Source of the DNA: Streptomyces sp. HSG2
GTDB lineage: Bacteria > Actinomycetota > Actinomycetes > Streptomycetales > Streptomycetaceae
Length of the DNA stretch: 64,000 bases
Direction of reading: 5' to 3'
Assembly: GCF_016598575.1 (NCBI RefSeq)
Contig: NZ_CP066801.1
Location: 310,001-374,000 of the forward strand
A program made the position numbers and the translations under genes. The notes under the pieces are model-generated. The model was not told where the DNA came from, searched no databases, and was given only the letters and a program-made list of their open reading frames with translations. Of the stretch, positions 36,495 through 46,281 are shown in pieces; position 1 is the first letter of the stretch; the number at the start of each line of letters is the position of its first letter.

Positions 36495-38405
36495 ATGCGC
36501 GACGCCGCACCGGCCACGCCGGCCGTCCCGCCCCTGACCGGAGGGCTCGCGGACAAGTTGTTCGAGACCGGTGCTCGGCGGCCCGAGCTGGCCCTCCTGG
36601 CTCGTCGCACCGGTGGCCCCGACGGTCCCTGGCGGGAGATCGCCGCCCGCGAGGTCCGGGATCAGGTGGTGGGGCTGGCGCGGGGCCTGATGGCGCACTC
36701 CATCGCGCCGGGGGACAGGGTCGCCGTCATGGCCCGGACTCGGTACGAGTGGACGGTGTTCAGCCACGCCCTCTGGGCCGTGGGTGCCGAACTGGTGCCG
36801 GTCTACCCGACCTCCTCGCGCGAGCAGGTCGAGTGGATCCTGCGGGACGCCGGCTGCGCGGCGGCGCTCGTCGAGGACGAGCGGGGTGTGATGACCGTCG
36901 GGTCGGTGTGCGGGTCGCTCCCGGCCCTGCGACACATCTGGCAGATGGACGCGGGTGCGATGGAGGAGCTGGTGGCGCGGGGGGAGCGCGTTCCACCGGC
37001 GGCCGTGGAGTCGATGCGTCGCCTGGTGCTTCCCGACTCCACCGCCGTGGTGGCCTACACCTCGGGCACCGGCGGGCGGGCCCGGGGCTGCGCGTTGAGC
37101 CATCGCGGCCTGGCCGATCCGTGCGACACCCTGCTGGCGGGCTGGGGCCACACAGCCGCGGAGCCGGGTGGGCAGGGCGCGGTCCTGGCCTTCCTGCCCT
37201 TCGCGCACGTCTACGGGCTGATGGTGCAGAGCCTGTGCGTCCGGGGCGGCCTGTTGTTGGCGCACGAACCGGAGATGACCGACCAGGCGCTGTCCGGCGC
37301 GCTGCGAACCTTCCGACCGACATACCTCTACGCCGTGCCCTCGCTCCTGGAACGGATTTACAAGAACTTCCTGGGCGCCGCGCGTCGGTCCGGTCGCGAG
37401 GCGCTGTTCGAGCGCGCGGCGGAGACCGCCAGGGAGTTCGCGGCCGCTCGGGAGGGGTCGCGGCTCACGGGCGGAGCGGGGCCGGGTCTGGACCTCAGAG
37501 TTCGGCATTCCCTGTACGAACGGACGGTCTACCGGCGGCTGCGGTCGACGTTGGGCGGCAGGGTGCGCCGGGCGACCTGCGGGGGGTCGGCACTCAGCCG
37601 GGAGCTGTCGCTCTTCTTCGAGGGGATCGGCATCTACGTCCACGACGGGTACGGCCTCACCGAGACCGGCGGCGGGGTCACGATGCAACCGCTGGGCCGG
37701 GAAAAGTCGGGAACCGTCGGGCGACCGTTGCCGGGCACGGAGGTGCGGGTGGCCGACGACGGCGAGGTCCTGCTCCGGGGGCCGTCGGTGTTCCAGGGGT
37801 ACACGGGTCACAGCGCGGGGACGACGGGGACCGTGCTGCGGGACGGCTGGCTGGCCACCGGGGACCTCGGCCGAGTGGACGAGGAGGGATACCTGACGAT
37901 CACCGGGCGCAAGAAGGACGTGATCGTCACCAGTGGCGGCAAGAGCGTGGCGCCGGCTGCCCTGGAACAGCGGCTGCGGATGCATCCGCTGGTCCACCAG
38001 GCGGTGCTGGTGGGAGACGACCGGCCGTGTGTCGGGGCCCTGATCACCCTCGACCCCGAGTTCCTGAAGCACTGGAGGGCGGGGCAGACCCTGCCGGGCG
38101 ATGCCCCGGCGCGGGAGGCCCGAGAGGAGAGCGCCCTGCGCGAAGAGGTCGCCCGTGCGGTCGCCGCCGCCAACAGCATCGTGTCACGCGCCGAGTCCAT
38201 CCGCGTGTTCCGGATCCTGCCGCGCCCTTTCGACATCGCCGGGGGGCTGCTGACCCCGTCGCTGAAGCCGCGTCGTGACGCGATCGCGCACACATACGCC
38301 ACCGAGATCGACGCGATGTACGCCGCCCGTTCGCGTGGCCGCCCGGGTGTGGCACACGACGATCCGCGACGGTGGGAGGACACGGGGAGCCTGTTCCGGC
38401 CGTGA
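36495..38405 (+). CDS. Long-chain fatty-acid-CoA ligase-like (AMP-binding) protein
   Basis: 636 aa from ATG 36495, with AGGAG about 6 nt upstream. ANL-superfamily motifs: A5 GYGLTETGGG, A7 LATGDLG, A8 GRKKDVIVTSGGKSV, and the A10 Lys in TPSLKPRRDAI. The FadD15-like linker between A3 and A5 is present. Fatty-acid activation (acyl-AMP then acyl-CoA) is the likely reaction. The P-loop A3 (residues 188-198) reads YTSGTGGRARG instead of YTSGTTGxPKG, lacking the second Thr, Pro and Lys, so activity may be altered. It is a monocistronic unit after glgB. Confidence 0.88.
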   Translation: MRDAAPATPAVPPLTGGLADKLFETGARRPELALLARRTGGPDGPWREIAAREVRDQVVGLARGLMAHSIAPGDRVAVMARTRYEWTVFSHALWAVGAELVPVYPTSSREQVEWILRDAGCAAALVEDERGVMTVGSVCGSLPALRHIWQMDAGAMEELVARGERVPPAAVESMRRLVLPDSTAVVAYTSGTGGRARGCALSHRGLADPCDTLLAGWGHTAAEPGGQGAVLAFLPFAHVYGLMVQSLCVRGGLLLAHEPEMTDQALSGALRTFRPTYLYAVPSLLERIYKNFLGAARRSGREALFERAAETAREFAAAREGSRLTGGAGPGLDLRVRHSLYERTVYRRLRSTLGGRVRRATCGGSALSRELSLFFEGIGIYVHDGYGLTETGGGVTMQPLGREKSGTVGRPLPGTEVRVADDGEVLLRGPSVFQGYTGHSAGTTGTVLRDGWLATGDLGRVDEEGYLTITGRKKDVIVTSGGKSVAPAALEQRLRMHPLVHQAVLVGDDRPCVGALITLDPEFLKHWRAGQTLPGDAPAREAREESALREEVARAVAAANSIVSRAESIRVFRILPRPFDIAGGLLTPSLKPRRDAIAHTYATEIDAMYAARSRGRPGVAHDDPRRWEDTGSLFRP

Positions 38406-38564
38406 CACCGGGTGGCCGCCCCCTGCCGGCGGCCCGGGCCGGGGCGCTCTCGACTGGCGCGAACCGCGTCGGCACGATGGGATCGAGGGGGTGCCGGGCC
38501 GCGGCCCCGGGGCACACGGAGGGTGTGTGAAGCTCCCGTGGCCGCAGCGAGGGAAGGACACGCC

Positions 38565-39932
38565 GTGACACGACCCAGGATTCTGGTGGTCGGCGCCGGT
38601 TTCGCCGGCGTGGAGTGCGTCCGCCGTCTGGAGCGTCGGCTCTCCCCGCACGAAGCCGACATCATGCTGGTCACCCCGGTCTCGTACCAGCTCTATCTGC
38701 CGTTGTTGCCGCAGGTCGCCTCTGGCGTGCTGACCCCCCAGTCGATCGCCCTCTCGCTGCGACGCAGCCGGCGGTACCGGACCAGGATCGTCCCAGGTGG
38801 CGCGATCGGTGTCGACCTGGAGGCGCGAGTCTGCGTCGTGCGGACCATCACCGACCGCACGATCGACGTCCCCTACGACTACATCGTGCTGGCTCCGGGC
38901 AGCGTGACCCGCACCTTCGACATCCCCGGCCTCGGCGAACACGCATACGGCATGAAGACCCTGGCCGAGGCCGCGTACATCCGCGATCACGTCATCACCC
39001 AACTGGACCTGGCCGACGCCAGCCAGGACCCAGAGGAACGGGCCTCCCGGCTGCGGTTCGTCGTCGTCGGCGCGGGCTACGCGGGAACGGAGACCGCCGC
39101 CTGCCTCCAGCGGCTCACCCACGCCGCGGTCAAGCGCTACCCGCGTTTGGACCCACGGTTGATCAAGTGGCATCTGATCGACATCGCCCCCAAGCTCATG
39201 CCCGAACTGGGCGAGAAGCTCGGGACGAGCGCCCACGAGATCCTGAGCCGACGCGGCATCGAGATCTCCCTCGGGGTCACGGTCGACCGGGTCGGGGACG
39301 AGGAGGTCGTGCTCACCGACGGGCGGGTGGTCCCGACCCGGACGCTCATCTGGACCGCCGGTGTGGTCGCCAGCCCGCTGATCGCCACCCTGGGAGCGGA
39401 GACCGTGCGAGGGCGCCTGGTGGTCACCCCGGAGCTGGTCGTGCCGGGCCACCACGGGGTGTTCGCCCTCGGCGACTCCGCCGCGGTGCCCGATCTGGCC
39501 AAGGGCGCCGAGAGCGCCGTCTGTCCGCCGACCGCGCAGCACGCCATGCGCCAAGGGCGGGTCGCCGCGGCCAACATCATCGCGACCTTGCGCCACCAGC
39601 CCCTGCGTCCCTACGAGCACCGGGATCTGGGACTCGTCGTCGACCTGGGTGGCACGGACGCGGTCTCCAGGCCGCTGGGGGTGGAACTGCACGGCCTGCC
39701 CGCCCAGGCGGTGGCCCGGGGCTACCACTGGTCCGCGCTGCGGACCGGGGTCGCCAAGGCCCGGGTGATGACCAACTGGGTGCTCAACGCCATGGCCGGC
39801 GACGACTTCGTCCGCACCGGCTTCCAGGCCCGCCGCCCGACGCGGCTGAAGGACTTCGAGTACACCGACGCGTACCTGACCCCCGAGCAGGTGCGGGAGC
39901 GTGTGGAGAGGGCCGGTCGCGCCGCCCCGTGA
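38565..39932 (+). CDS. NADH dehydrogenase-like (NDH-2 type) FAD oxidoreductase
   Basis: 455 aa from GTG 38565, with GAAGGA 6 nt upstream. Two Rossmann motifs are ILVVGAGFAGVE (FAD) and VVVGAGYAGTETA (NAD). The family motifs YQLYLPLLPQVASG, YDYIVLAPGS, LIWTAGVVASP and VFALGDSAAVPD are present. NDH-2 enzymes move electrons from NADH to quinone at the inner face of the membrane without pumping. The C-terminal region could be the amphipathic membrane anchor. It may instead be an unspecified FAD oxidoreductase of that clade. It precedes the FUSC gene by 87 nt. Confidence 0.85.
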   Translation: MTRPRILVVGAGFAGVECVRRLERRLSPHEADIMLVTPVSYQLYLPLLPQVASGVLTPQSIALSLRRSRRYRTRIVPGGAIGVDLEARVCVVRTITDRTIDVPYDYIVLAPGSVTRTFDIPGLGEHAYGMKTLAEAAYIRDHVITQLDLADASQDPEERASRLRFVVVGAGYAGTETAACLQRLTHAAVKRYPRLDPRLIKWHLIDIAPKLMPELGEKLGTSAHEILSRRGIEISLGVTVDRVGDEEVVLTDGRVVPTRTLIWTAGVVASPLIATLGAETVRGRLVVTPELVVPGHHGVFALGDSAAVPDLAKGAESAVCPPTAQHAMRQGRVAAANIIATLRHQPLRPYEHRDLGLVVDLGGTDAVSRPLGVELHGLPAQAVARGYHWSALRTGVAKARVMTNWVLNAMAGDDFVRTGFQARRPTRLKDFEYTDAYLTPEQVRERVERAGRAAP

Positions 39933-40019
39933 CCCGGACTCACGGCTCGGCCGACGCCGTGACATGCTGGGACGTGGATCTCTGCGGCTGACGGAGCGGA
40001 CGGAAGCGAGCAAGACGGC

Positions 40020-42263
40020 GTGAGGGCAGGCAGGCGCCCGGGGCGGACCCGGCTGCGGGACCGCGTCGCCGCGTCGGATCCCGGTCTGCTCCGGCTGATA
40101 GCCGGGCTCCGCACGGTCGGTGCCATCGCCCTGACGCTGGCCGTACTGGCCCCGTTCGGGGTCGGCGTGGCTCTCCTGGTTGCCGGGGCCATGACGGCGA
40201 TGACGGCGACGTTCGCCATCAAGGACAAGCAACGACGGGCGCAGGCGGCGACCCTGGCCCTCGGTCTGCCGGTGGCACTGGTCTCGGTGACGCTCGGGGC
40301 GGTGCTCTCCGCGCGAAACGTAGTGGGCGGCGTCTTCTTCGTCGTCCTCATCTTCTTCGCCGTATACGGACGCCGCTTCGGCGACCGGGGCACCGCGCTC
40401 GGGTTGATCTGCTTCCAGGTCTACTTCGTGTCCCTCTTCGTCGAGGCGTCGGTGGCGGACCTGCCCGGGTTGTACGCGGCGATCACCGCCGCGTTCGCCG
40501 CCGGCGCGTTGATGCGGTTCGGCTTCGTGCCGGCCACCCCCACGGGTGTGCTGCGACGCCTGCGGCAGGCCTTCCGGGCCCGGCTGGCGCAGTTGATCGA
40601 GGCACAGATGCACCTCCTGGAAGCCGACGCCGACGACATCGACGCGGTCCTCGAGGAAGTACGGGACGGGAACGCGCGGCTGCACGAGACCGCGTTGATG
40701 ATCCAGTCCCGGCTGGAGGAGGGGACTCGCGACCCGGCCGCCGCCCGGTTGGTGCAGCGACGGATCGCCGATGCCGAGATCGCCGCGGAGCGGCTGGGGC
40801 TCCTGCTGCTGAGGGCCCGCAGCGCCGAACGCGCGGACACCCTGACGCTGCACCTGCCGGGGGCTCCCGCACCCTCCATCGCCCTGCCGGCGGCGGGGGA
40901 CGAGGCGACGGCACTGCTCCGCCGCGAGTTCGGCGCCTTGCGGGCCCTGGTGGTCGTCCCGCCCACACAGGCTCGCGGAACGGCGCTCTCCCAACTGCGC
41001 AACCGACTCCTCGGCTACCGTGACGAGGAGAATCTGCCCGTCGCGCTCCCCGCCGTCCAGGACGTCCTGCGCGGGTTGGGAGAGGCCGCGCGGGCCGTCA
41101 TGGGGCTGCGGATCGCGTTGGAGGGGCCGCAGGACGAATCGGACGACTCCCCCTCCACGGCCCGCTCGCGCGAGGAACTGGACGCCGAGGACGCGGCGAT
41201 CGACGCCGAGGCCGACACGCCCGAGGACGAGCCGACCGGGTTGCGACGACCGACCACGCGCGCGGCGATCCAGGTGACGATCGGGTCGTCGCTCGCGATC
41301 GTCGGCGGCGAGATGCTCTCCGCCCAGCGGTGGTACTGGGCGGTCATGGCCTGCTGGATCGTGTTCCTGAACACGGCCTCCACCGGCGAGATCCTGGTCA
41401 AGGGCTACCGGCGTGTCCTGGGAACCCTGTTCGGGGTGGTGGCGGGCATCGTGTTGGCCGGGCTGGTCGGCAATCGGGCCTGGCTGGCCTTCGCCCTGGT
41501 CCTGGTGTTCGTCTTCGCGGCCTTCTACACCGCGCCGCTGTCGTACACGCTGATGTCCTTCTTCGTGACGGCCATGCTGGGGCTGCTCTACACCCTGCTG
41601 CACACGTACAGCCTCGACGTGCTGCTGCTGCGGATCGAGGAGACGGTGCTGGGGGCGGCCTGCGGGATCCTCGCGGCGGCGGTGGTGCTTCCGGTGCGCA
41701 CCGACAGGCGCACCGACGAGTTGCTGGTGACGGCCCTGGAACGCCTGGGCGAGGTCACCGAGGCCGCTGTCGACCAGCTCAGCGGCGACCCGGCGACGGA
41801 CTTGTTGGATCGGGCCCGCGACCTGGACCAGGCGCTCGGCGACTTCCGCGCGGCCACGCGTCCCCTGACCCACCCGATCACGCCGCTGCGAACCCGGCGC
41901 GACACGGCGCGCTACGTGGTCGCGCTGTTGGAGACCTGCGCCTACCACGCACGGGCCCTCGCCGCCACCGCCGAGTTGCTCCCCACGCACCCCTCGATCG
42001 CCGCGGACCCGCGCCTTCGCGGCGCGGTCCAGCGAACCGTGCGCAACATCGAGACCATCGCGGCGCGCCTCGACGGCGGCTCCTCTCGGGCCGAGGTCGA
42101 GACCGGGCCCAGCATCGCCTCGCTCCTCCGACCGGAGGTGTCGGGGACACCACGCTACGGCAGGGTCACCGGTCGGGTGCTTCGCCACTTGGAGCGCCTC
42201 GACGAGGCCGTGGTGGGCCTGGCCCGACCCCTGCGGGTGCCGGTGGCGGCACCCGAGCGCTGA
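40020..42263 (+). CDS. FUSC-family inner-membrane protein (aromatic acid exporter-like)
   Basis: 747 aa. Two membrane blocks of about six segments each are separated by a charged helical cytoplasmic region (about residues 190-400). Block 1 includes TVGAIALTLAVLAPFGVGVALLV and GVFFVVLIFFAVYG; block 2 begins RAAIQVTIGSSLAIVGGEML and includes TLFGVVAGIVLAGLVG and LSYTLMSFFVTAML. A further helical tail follows. The duplicated layout matches FUSC/AaeB-like exporters of aromatic acids. GTG 40020 is the first start; the ribosome site is weak. The substrate is not readable. Confidence 0.8.
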   Translation: MRAGRRPGRTRLRDRVAASDPGLLRLIAGLRTVGAIALTLAVLAPFGVGVALLVAGAMTAMTATFAIKDKQRRAQAATLALGLPVALVSVTLGAVLSARNVVGGVFFVVLIFFAVYGRRFGDRGTALGLICFQVYFVSLFVEASVADLPGLYAAITAAFAAGALMRFGFVPATPTGVLRRLRQAFRARLAQLIEAQMHLLEADADDIDAVLEEVRDGNARLHETALMIQSRLEEGTRDPAAARLVQRRIADAEIAAERLGLLLLRARSAERADTLTLHLPGAPAPSIALPAAGDEATALLRREFGALRALVVVPPTQARGTALSQLRNRLLGYRDEENLPVALPAVQDVLRGLGEAARAVMGLRIALEGPQDESDDSPSTARSREELDAEDAAIDAEADTPEDEPTGLRRPTTRAAIQVTIGSSLAIVGGEMLSAQRWYWAVMACWIVFLNTASTGEILVKGYRRVLGTLFGVVAGIVLAGLVGNRAWLAFALVLVFVFAAFYTAPLSYTLMSFFVTAMLGLLYTLLHTYSLDVLLLRIEETVLGAACGILAAAVVLPVRTDRRTDELLVTALERLGEVTEAAVDQLSGDPATDLLDRARDLDQALGDFRAATRPLTHPITPLRTRRDTARYVVALLETCAYHARALAATAELLPTHPSIAADPRLRGAVQRTVRNIETIAARLDGGSSRAEVETGPSIASLLRPEVSGTPRYGRVTGRVLRHLERLDEAVVGLARPLRVPVAAPER

Positions 42264-42280
42264 GAAGAGGGACCCGATGT

Positions 42281-42299
42281 CCGGACGGCGGGCGTCCGG
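42281..42299 (+). terminator. Weak hairpin after FUSC gene
   Basis: A 7-bp inverted repeat (42281-42287 with 42293-42299) with a 5-nt loop. Confidence 0.35.
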
Positions 42300-42356
42300 T
42301 GGCGCCGGGCGTGCTCGCCGACCCGGGGTCGGGGGTGGAGGCATTGGCCCCGGGCC

Positions 42357-42788
42357 CTAGAAGTCCGTCGGCAGTCCGCTCGCCGCGGCGATCCCCCGGA
42401 GCTCCTCGTTCCTCCGGTGCCGCTCGCGGAGGCAGTCCGCGATGGCGCCGAGCCGGTCCGGGTCGGCGGCCGTGGCCGCGTCGGTGACCACCCTGACGGG
42501 GCCGGTCTCCTCCGTGTCGATCTCGACGACCTCGTTGTCGAGTCGGCCGGTCACGGCAGTGGCGACGACGAGCGCCGCCTCGTCGCGGACCACCTGGGGC
42601 AGCGCGTCGGTGTCCGCGCCGTCCAGCGAGAAGTCGATGGTGGGCAGCCGGTCCTCGTCGAGGGCCCGCAATACGGGCTCCACGACCCTGAGCAGGAGCC
42701 CGTAGTCCTCGGTCTCCATGCGGATCCGCAGCAGACCCAGGTAGACGTCCACGGGACGGCCGTCGGGCGGGATCTCGTGTGCGTTCAT
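42357..42788 (-). CDS. Hypothetical protein downstream of sigma factor
   Basis: 143 aa from ATG 42788. It contains acidic strands (VDVYLGLLRIRMETEDYGLLL, PTIDFSLDGADTDALP, NEVVEIDTEETGPVRVV) and no signal or membrane segment. It lies 28 nt after the sigma gene on the same strand and probably shares its transcript, which hints at a partner or modulator role. Not recognised. GGAGG is about 14 nt before the start. Confidence 0.6.
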   Translation of the reverse strand: MNAHEIPPDGRPVDVYLGLLRIRMETEDYGLLLRVVEPVLRALDEDRLPTIDFSLDGADTDALPQVVRDEAALVVATAVTGRLDNEVVEIDTEETGPVRVVTDAATAADPDRLGAIADCLRERHRRNEELRGIAAASGLPTDF

Positions 42789-42816
42789 CGTGGGCGTGTT
42801 CCCCTCCCGTCGTGGA

Positions 42817-43674
42817 TCAGGCCTCCTCGACGTCACGTGGACGAGGATCGGGCCCCATCGCCTCGTCGCGCACCAGGGCGCAGCTGCGGTTGATGAGCCG
42901 GGACACGTGCATCTGCGAGATGCCCAGCCGCTCCGCAATGCGGCTCTGTGTCATGTCCTCGAAGAAGCGTAGGTAGAGGATGGTGCGTTCGCGCTCGGGC
43001 AGGCGGCGCAGCCCCTCCTTCGCGGACTCGCGGTCGACGACGACGTCGTAGGCGGCGTCGGCCCCCCCGAGGGTGTCGGCGAGGTTGTACCCGTCGTCGC
43101 CGGTCGACAGTTCGGCGTCGAGCGACAGGGTGCTGAAGCTCTCCAGGGCTTCGAGGCCGGCGGCGACCTCTTCCTCGCTCAGCCCGGTCCTCTCGGCCAG
43201 GTCGGCCGGCGAGGGCTCGGGGCTCCCCGGGGTCTGGGCGAGCTCGCGGCGAGCCACCCGCACCTTGTTGCGCAGTTCCTGCACGCGGCGGGGCACCCGG
43301 AGCGCCCACATGCGGTCCCGGAAGTGCCGCTTGACTTCTCCGGTGATGGTGGGCACCGCGTAGCTCTCGAACGCCCCCCGGGCCGGGTCGAACCGGTCGA
43401 CGGCCTTGACCAGCCCCAGCGCCGCCACCTGACGCAGATCCTCGACGCTCTCCCCCCGATCCCGGAACCGACCTGCGATGCGATGGGCCATGGGCAGCCA
43501 GGCGGTGACCAGCTCGTCACGGACGGCGTCGTACTCGGGGCCTTCGGCCAGCCCCGCCAGCCGGTCGAAGAGCGCGGCGGTGTCCGGGGCGTCGTCGTGC
43601 CTGCGTCGACCGGCCCTCGGGGGTGGAGGGGTCCCGGTCGAGGCGTCGCGAGTCGCGGGTGTGTCGATCAGCAT
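42817..43674 (-). CDS. RNA polymerase sigma factor, SigB/F/G family
   Basis: 285 aa. ATG 43674 has GGAGG 10 nt upstream. Region 2 shows LPMAHRIAGRFRDRGESVEDL, QVAALGLVKAVDRFDP and PTITGEVKRHFRD. Region 3 is RVPRRVQELRNKVR, and region 4 is RLPERERTILYLRFFEDMTQ, IAERLGISQMHVSRLI. This is the stress/sporulation sigma-37 type, normally held by an RsbW-like anti-sigma and released by an antagonist. No anti-sigma gene is adjacent. A second member of the family lies at 55328-56215. Confidence 0.95.
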   Translation of the reverse strand: MLIDTPATRDASTGTPPPPRAGRRRHDDAPDTAALFDRLAGLAEGPEYDAVRDELVTAWLPMAHRIAGRFRDRGESVEDLRQVAALGLVKAVDRFDPARGAFESYAVPTITGEVKRHFRDRMWALRVPRRVQELRNKVRVARRELAQTPGSPEPSPADLAERTGLSEEEVAAGLEALESFSTLSLDAELSTGDDGYNLADTLGGADAAYDVVVDRESAKEGLRRLPERERTILYLRFFEDMTQSRIAERLGISQMHVSRLINRSCALVRDEAMGPDPRPRDVEEA

Positions 43675-44058
43675 GCGGATTCGCCTCCCATGAACGGTGG
43701 CGTCTCAGGACACTCCGCGGGAGCGGCCGACCGGTGCGCTTGGCCGCCGAGCGGCGCCGCCGCTCCCGCTCCCGCGCTTCAAGCCTGGTCGCGAGGTGTG
43801 AAGACCCCGCGCGACCACGGCGAACCGGACTTCGCCTCACCCGCCGGAGGCACTCCGGCGGTACCACCACCGTCCTTCGGCGGCGGCCGGACGGCAAGTC
43901 GAGCCCCCCGCGGCGCGGCGCCCCGGGCGGGACGTCCCCGCGCCGAGGTGCCCCAGACCGCCACTGCCGTTGAAATGGAGGGAGGGGAAGCCCCGGCACC
44001 GAATCCTCGGCTTCGTTCCCCCCGACCGGGGTCGGGGCAGCCGCGAAGGAAAGCCACG
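43675..44058. other. Divergent intergenic region, sigma factor / CNBD protein
   Basis: 384 nt without a gene. No GGGTAY-type sigma promoter was found on either strand, so this sigma gene does not look autoregulated in the way the one at 55 kb does. Confidence 0.45.
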
Positions 44059-44514
44059 ATGACCAAACCGATCAAGCTGCTCACGGCGCTGCCTCCGCAC
44101 CAGCGTCACCGGCTGACGGACCTGGCCCGCGAGGTGGCCTTCCCCGAGGACGCCCACATCTTCGAGGCGGGCGAGCCTGCCGACCGCTTCTGGGTGATCC
44201 GCTCAGGCGCGGTCTCCTTGACCCAGCGGACCGGAACGCCGCGCCCAGTCACCGTCGCGGGCCTGGGACCCGGCGATCTGCTCGGCTGGTCCTGGCTCTT
44301 CCCGCCCTACCGATGGGACTTCGGCGCGGAGGCGTTCAGCCCGGTGCGAGCCCACGAGTTCGACGCCGAACGGGTCCTGGCACTCTGCGAGGCGGAACCG
44401 GACGTCGGCCTGGTGCTCGTGCGTTCCGTCGCCGAGATCCTCGCACACCGGCTGGAGGCGACCCGGGGCAAGCTCATCGAGCAGTACGCGCTGCACCGGC
44501 ACGACCCGGCGTGA
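44059..44514 (+). CDS. Stand-alone cyclic-nucleotide-binding-domain protein
   Basis: 151 aa from ATG 44059, with GAAGGA 9 nt upstream. It is a single Crp-type beta-roll: DAHIFEAGEPADRFWVIRSGAVSL, LGPGDLLGWSWLF and a closing helix. No HTH follows, so it cannot bind DNA like Crp. Such short proteins may sense nucleotides or act as redox or protein-interaction modules. Its partner is unknown. Divergent from the sigma operon and convergent with the flavoprotein gene. Confidence 0.8.
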   Translation: MTKPIKLLTALPPHQRHRLTDLAREVAFPEDAHIFEAGEPADRFWVIRSGAVSLTQRTGTPRPVTVAGLGPGDLLGWSWLFPPYRWDFGAEAFSPVRAHEFDAERVLALCEAEPDVGLVLVRSVAEILAHRLEATRGKLIEQYALHRHDPA

Positions 44515-44607
44515 GGTCCCACGCCGACGACCGAACGTGCCGCGGGTCCCGTTCGACGGCGTCTTCGCGCCACGGGCACCGGGCTCGGGCGTCCCGGGGG
44601 TGACCTC

Positions 44608-46281
44608 TCACGCGGTCAGCCGAGCCGCCGCGCGGCCCGCCGCACGGCCGGAGAAGAGACAGCCACCGAGGAAGGTGCCCTCCAGCGCGTTGTAGCCGTG
44701 TACTCCACCACCCCCGAAACCCGCCGCCTCCCCTGCCGCGTAGAGCCCCTCCACCGGGTCGCCGTCGACGTCGAGGGCCCGGGATTCCAGGTCGGTCTGG
44801 ATCCCGCCGAGCGACTTCCGGGTGAGCACGTGCAGCTTGACACCGACGAGGGGCCCGGCGTCGGGGTCCAGGATTCGGTGCGGGGCGGCGACTCGGCCCA
44901 GGCGGTCGCCGATGTACCGACGGGCGTTGCGGATGCCCTGGATCTGCGCGTCCTTGCTGTAGGGGTTGGCCAGTTGGGTGTCACGTGCCTGGATCTGTCT
45001 CCGGATCGAGGCTGCGTCCAGGAGTGGCTCGTCGGTCAGTGTGTTCATCCGGCCGACCAGTTCGTCCAGGTCGGGCGCGGTGACGAAGTCCGCTCCGCGG
45101 CGGAGGAAGGCCTCCACCGGCGCTGGAGCACCCCCGCCCAGGATCCGATCGCGGAGGAACGCGATCCGGTCCTTGCCGGTGATGTCCGGGTTCTGCTCCG
45201 ATCCGGAGAGGGCGAACTCCTTCTCGATGATCCGTCGGGTGAGGACGAACCACGAGTGGTCGTGCCCGGCCAGGTCCTGCCGGGTCCGAAGGTGACGCAG
45301 CGTGCCGAGCGTGTCGTAGCCCGGCAGGCAGGGATCCGGCAGGCGGCGACCGAGGGCGTCGAACCACATGGAGGAAGGCCCCGGCAGGATGCGGATGCCG
45401 TGTCCGGGCCAGATCGGGTCCCAGTTGCGCAGGCCCTCCGTGTAATGCCACATGCGATCGCGGTTGACCAGCCGGGCGCCCGCGGCCTCGCTGATGTCCA
45501 GCATCCGTCCGTCGACGTAGGCGGGCACACCGGTGACCATCTCCCGCGGGGGCGTGCCGAGTCTCTCGGGCCACAAGCGCCGGATGGTGTCGTGGTCGGC
45601 GCCGATGCCCCCCGAGGCGACGATCACCGCCTGCGCGGTCAACTCGAACGAGCCGATCACGACGCGACCGGAGGCGACGCCGCGCGGCGAGTGATCCTCG
45701 GCGAGCACGCTGCCGCGGACGCCCCGTGTGGCGCCCTGGTCGACGACGATCTCGTCCACCCGGTGGCGGTGGTGGAAGGTCAACAGACCGTCCACCACCG
45801 CCTGCCGGGCGGAACGCGCGAAGGGGGCGACGATGCCGGTGCCCGTGCCCCAGGCGATGTGGAAGCGGGGCACGGAGTTGCCGTGCCCCGCCGCGCGGAG
45901 ATCGCCGCGTTCGGCCCAGCCGACGGTGGGGAGCAGGGTGATGCCGTGCTCACGCAGCCACGAACGCTTCTCCCCGGCCGCGAAGTCCACGTACGCGCGT
46001 GCCCAGCGAACCGCCCACGAGTCCTCGTCCCGGAGTCGGTCGAACCCGGCGCTCCCTCGCCAGTCGTTCCAGGCCAGCTCGGGGGAATCGCGGACGCCCA
46101 GGCGTCGCTGCTCCGGGGAGTCGACCAAGAACAGCCCGCCGAACGACCAGAACGCCTGCCCTCCCAGGTTCGCCGGGTTCTCCTGTTCGACCAGCGCCAC
46201 ACGGCGGCCCCGGCGGGTCAGCTCGTGAGCGGCGACGAGGCCCGCGAGGCCTGCTCCCACCACGATGACGTCGGCATCCAT
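44608..46281 (-). CDS. FAD-dependent dehydrogenase (KstD / fumarate-reductase-like family)
   Basis: 557 aa from ATG 46281, with AGGAAGG 10 nt upstream. FAD fold DVIVVGAGLAGLVAA at the N-terminus; NLGGQAFWSFGG is the second flavin loop. The C-terminal GLYAAGEAAGFGGGGVHGYNALEGT closes the FAD site. The family covers ketosteroid dehydrogenases and related flavoproteins often annotated as FAD-binding dehydrogenase. The substrate is not readable. Divergent from alkB. Confidence 0.88.
   Translation of the reverse strand: MDADVIVVGAGLAGLVAAHELTRRGRRVALVEQENPANLGGQAFWSFGGLFLVDSPEQRRLGVRDSPELAWNDWRGSAGFDRLRDEDSWAVRWARAYVDFAAGEKRSWLREHGITLLPTVGWAERGDLRAAGHGNSVPRFHIAWGTGTGIVAPFARSARQAVVDGLLTFHHRHRVDEIVVDQGATRGVRGSVLAEDHSPRGVASGRVVIGSFELTAQAVIVASGGIGADHDTIRRLWPERLGTPPREMVTGVPAYVDGRMLDISEAAGARLVNRDRMWHYTEGLRNWDPIWPGHGIRILPGPSSMWFDALGRRLPDPCLPGYDTLGTLRHLRTRQDLAGHDHSWFVLTRRIIEKEFALSGSEQNPDITGKDRIAFLRDRILGGGAPAPVEAFLRRGADFVTAPDLDELVGRMNTLTDEPLLDAASIRRQIQARDTQLANPYSKDAQIQGIRNARRYIGDRLGRVAAPHRILDPDAGPLVGVKLHVLTRKSLGGIQTDLESRALDVDGDPVEGLYAAGEAAGFGGGGVHGYNALEGTFLGGCLFSGRAAGRAAARLTA

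Noticed and set aside
38184..42344. 1386-codon leftward frame opposite the NDH-2-like and FUSC genes
   Set aside because: Composition artefact; the rightward genes have clear motifs and membrane segments.
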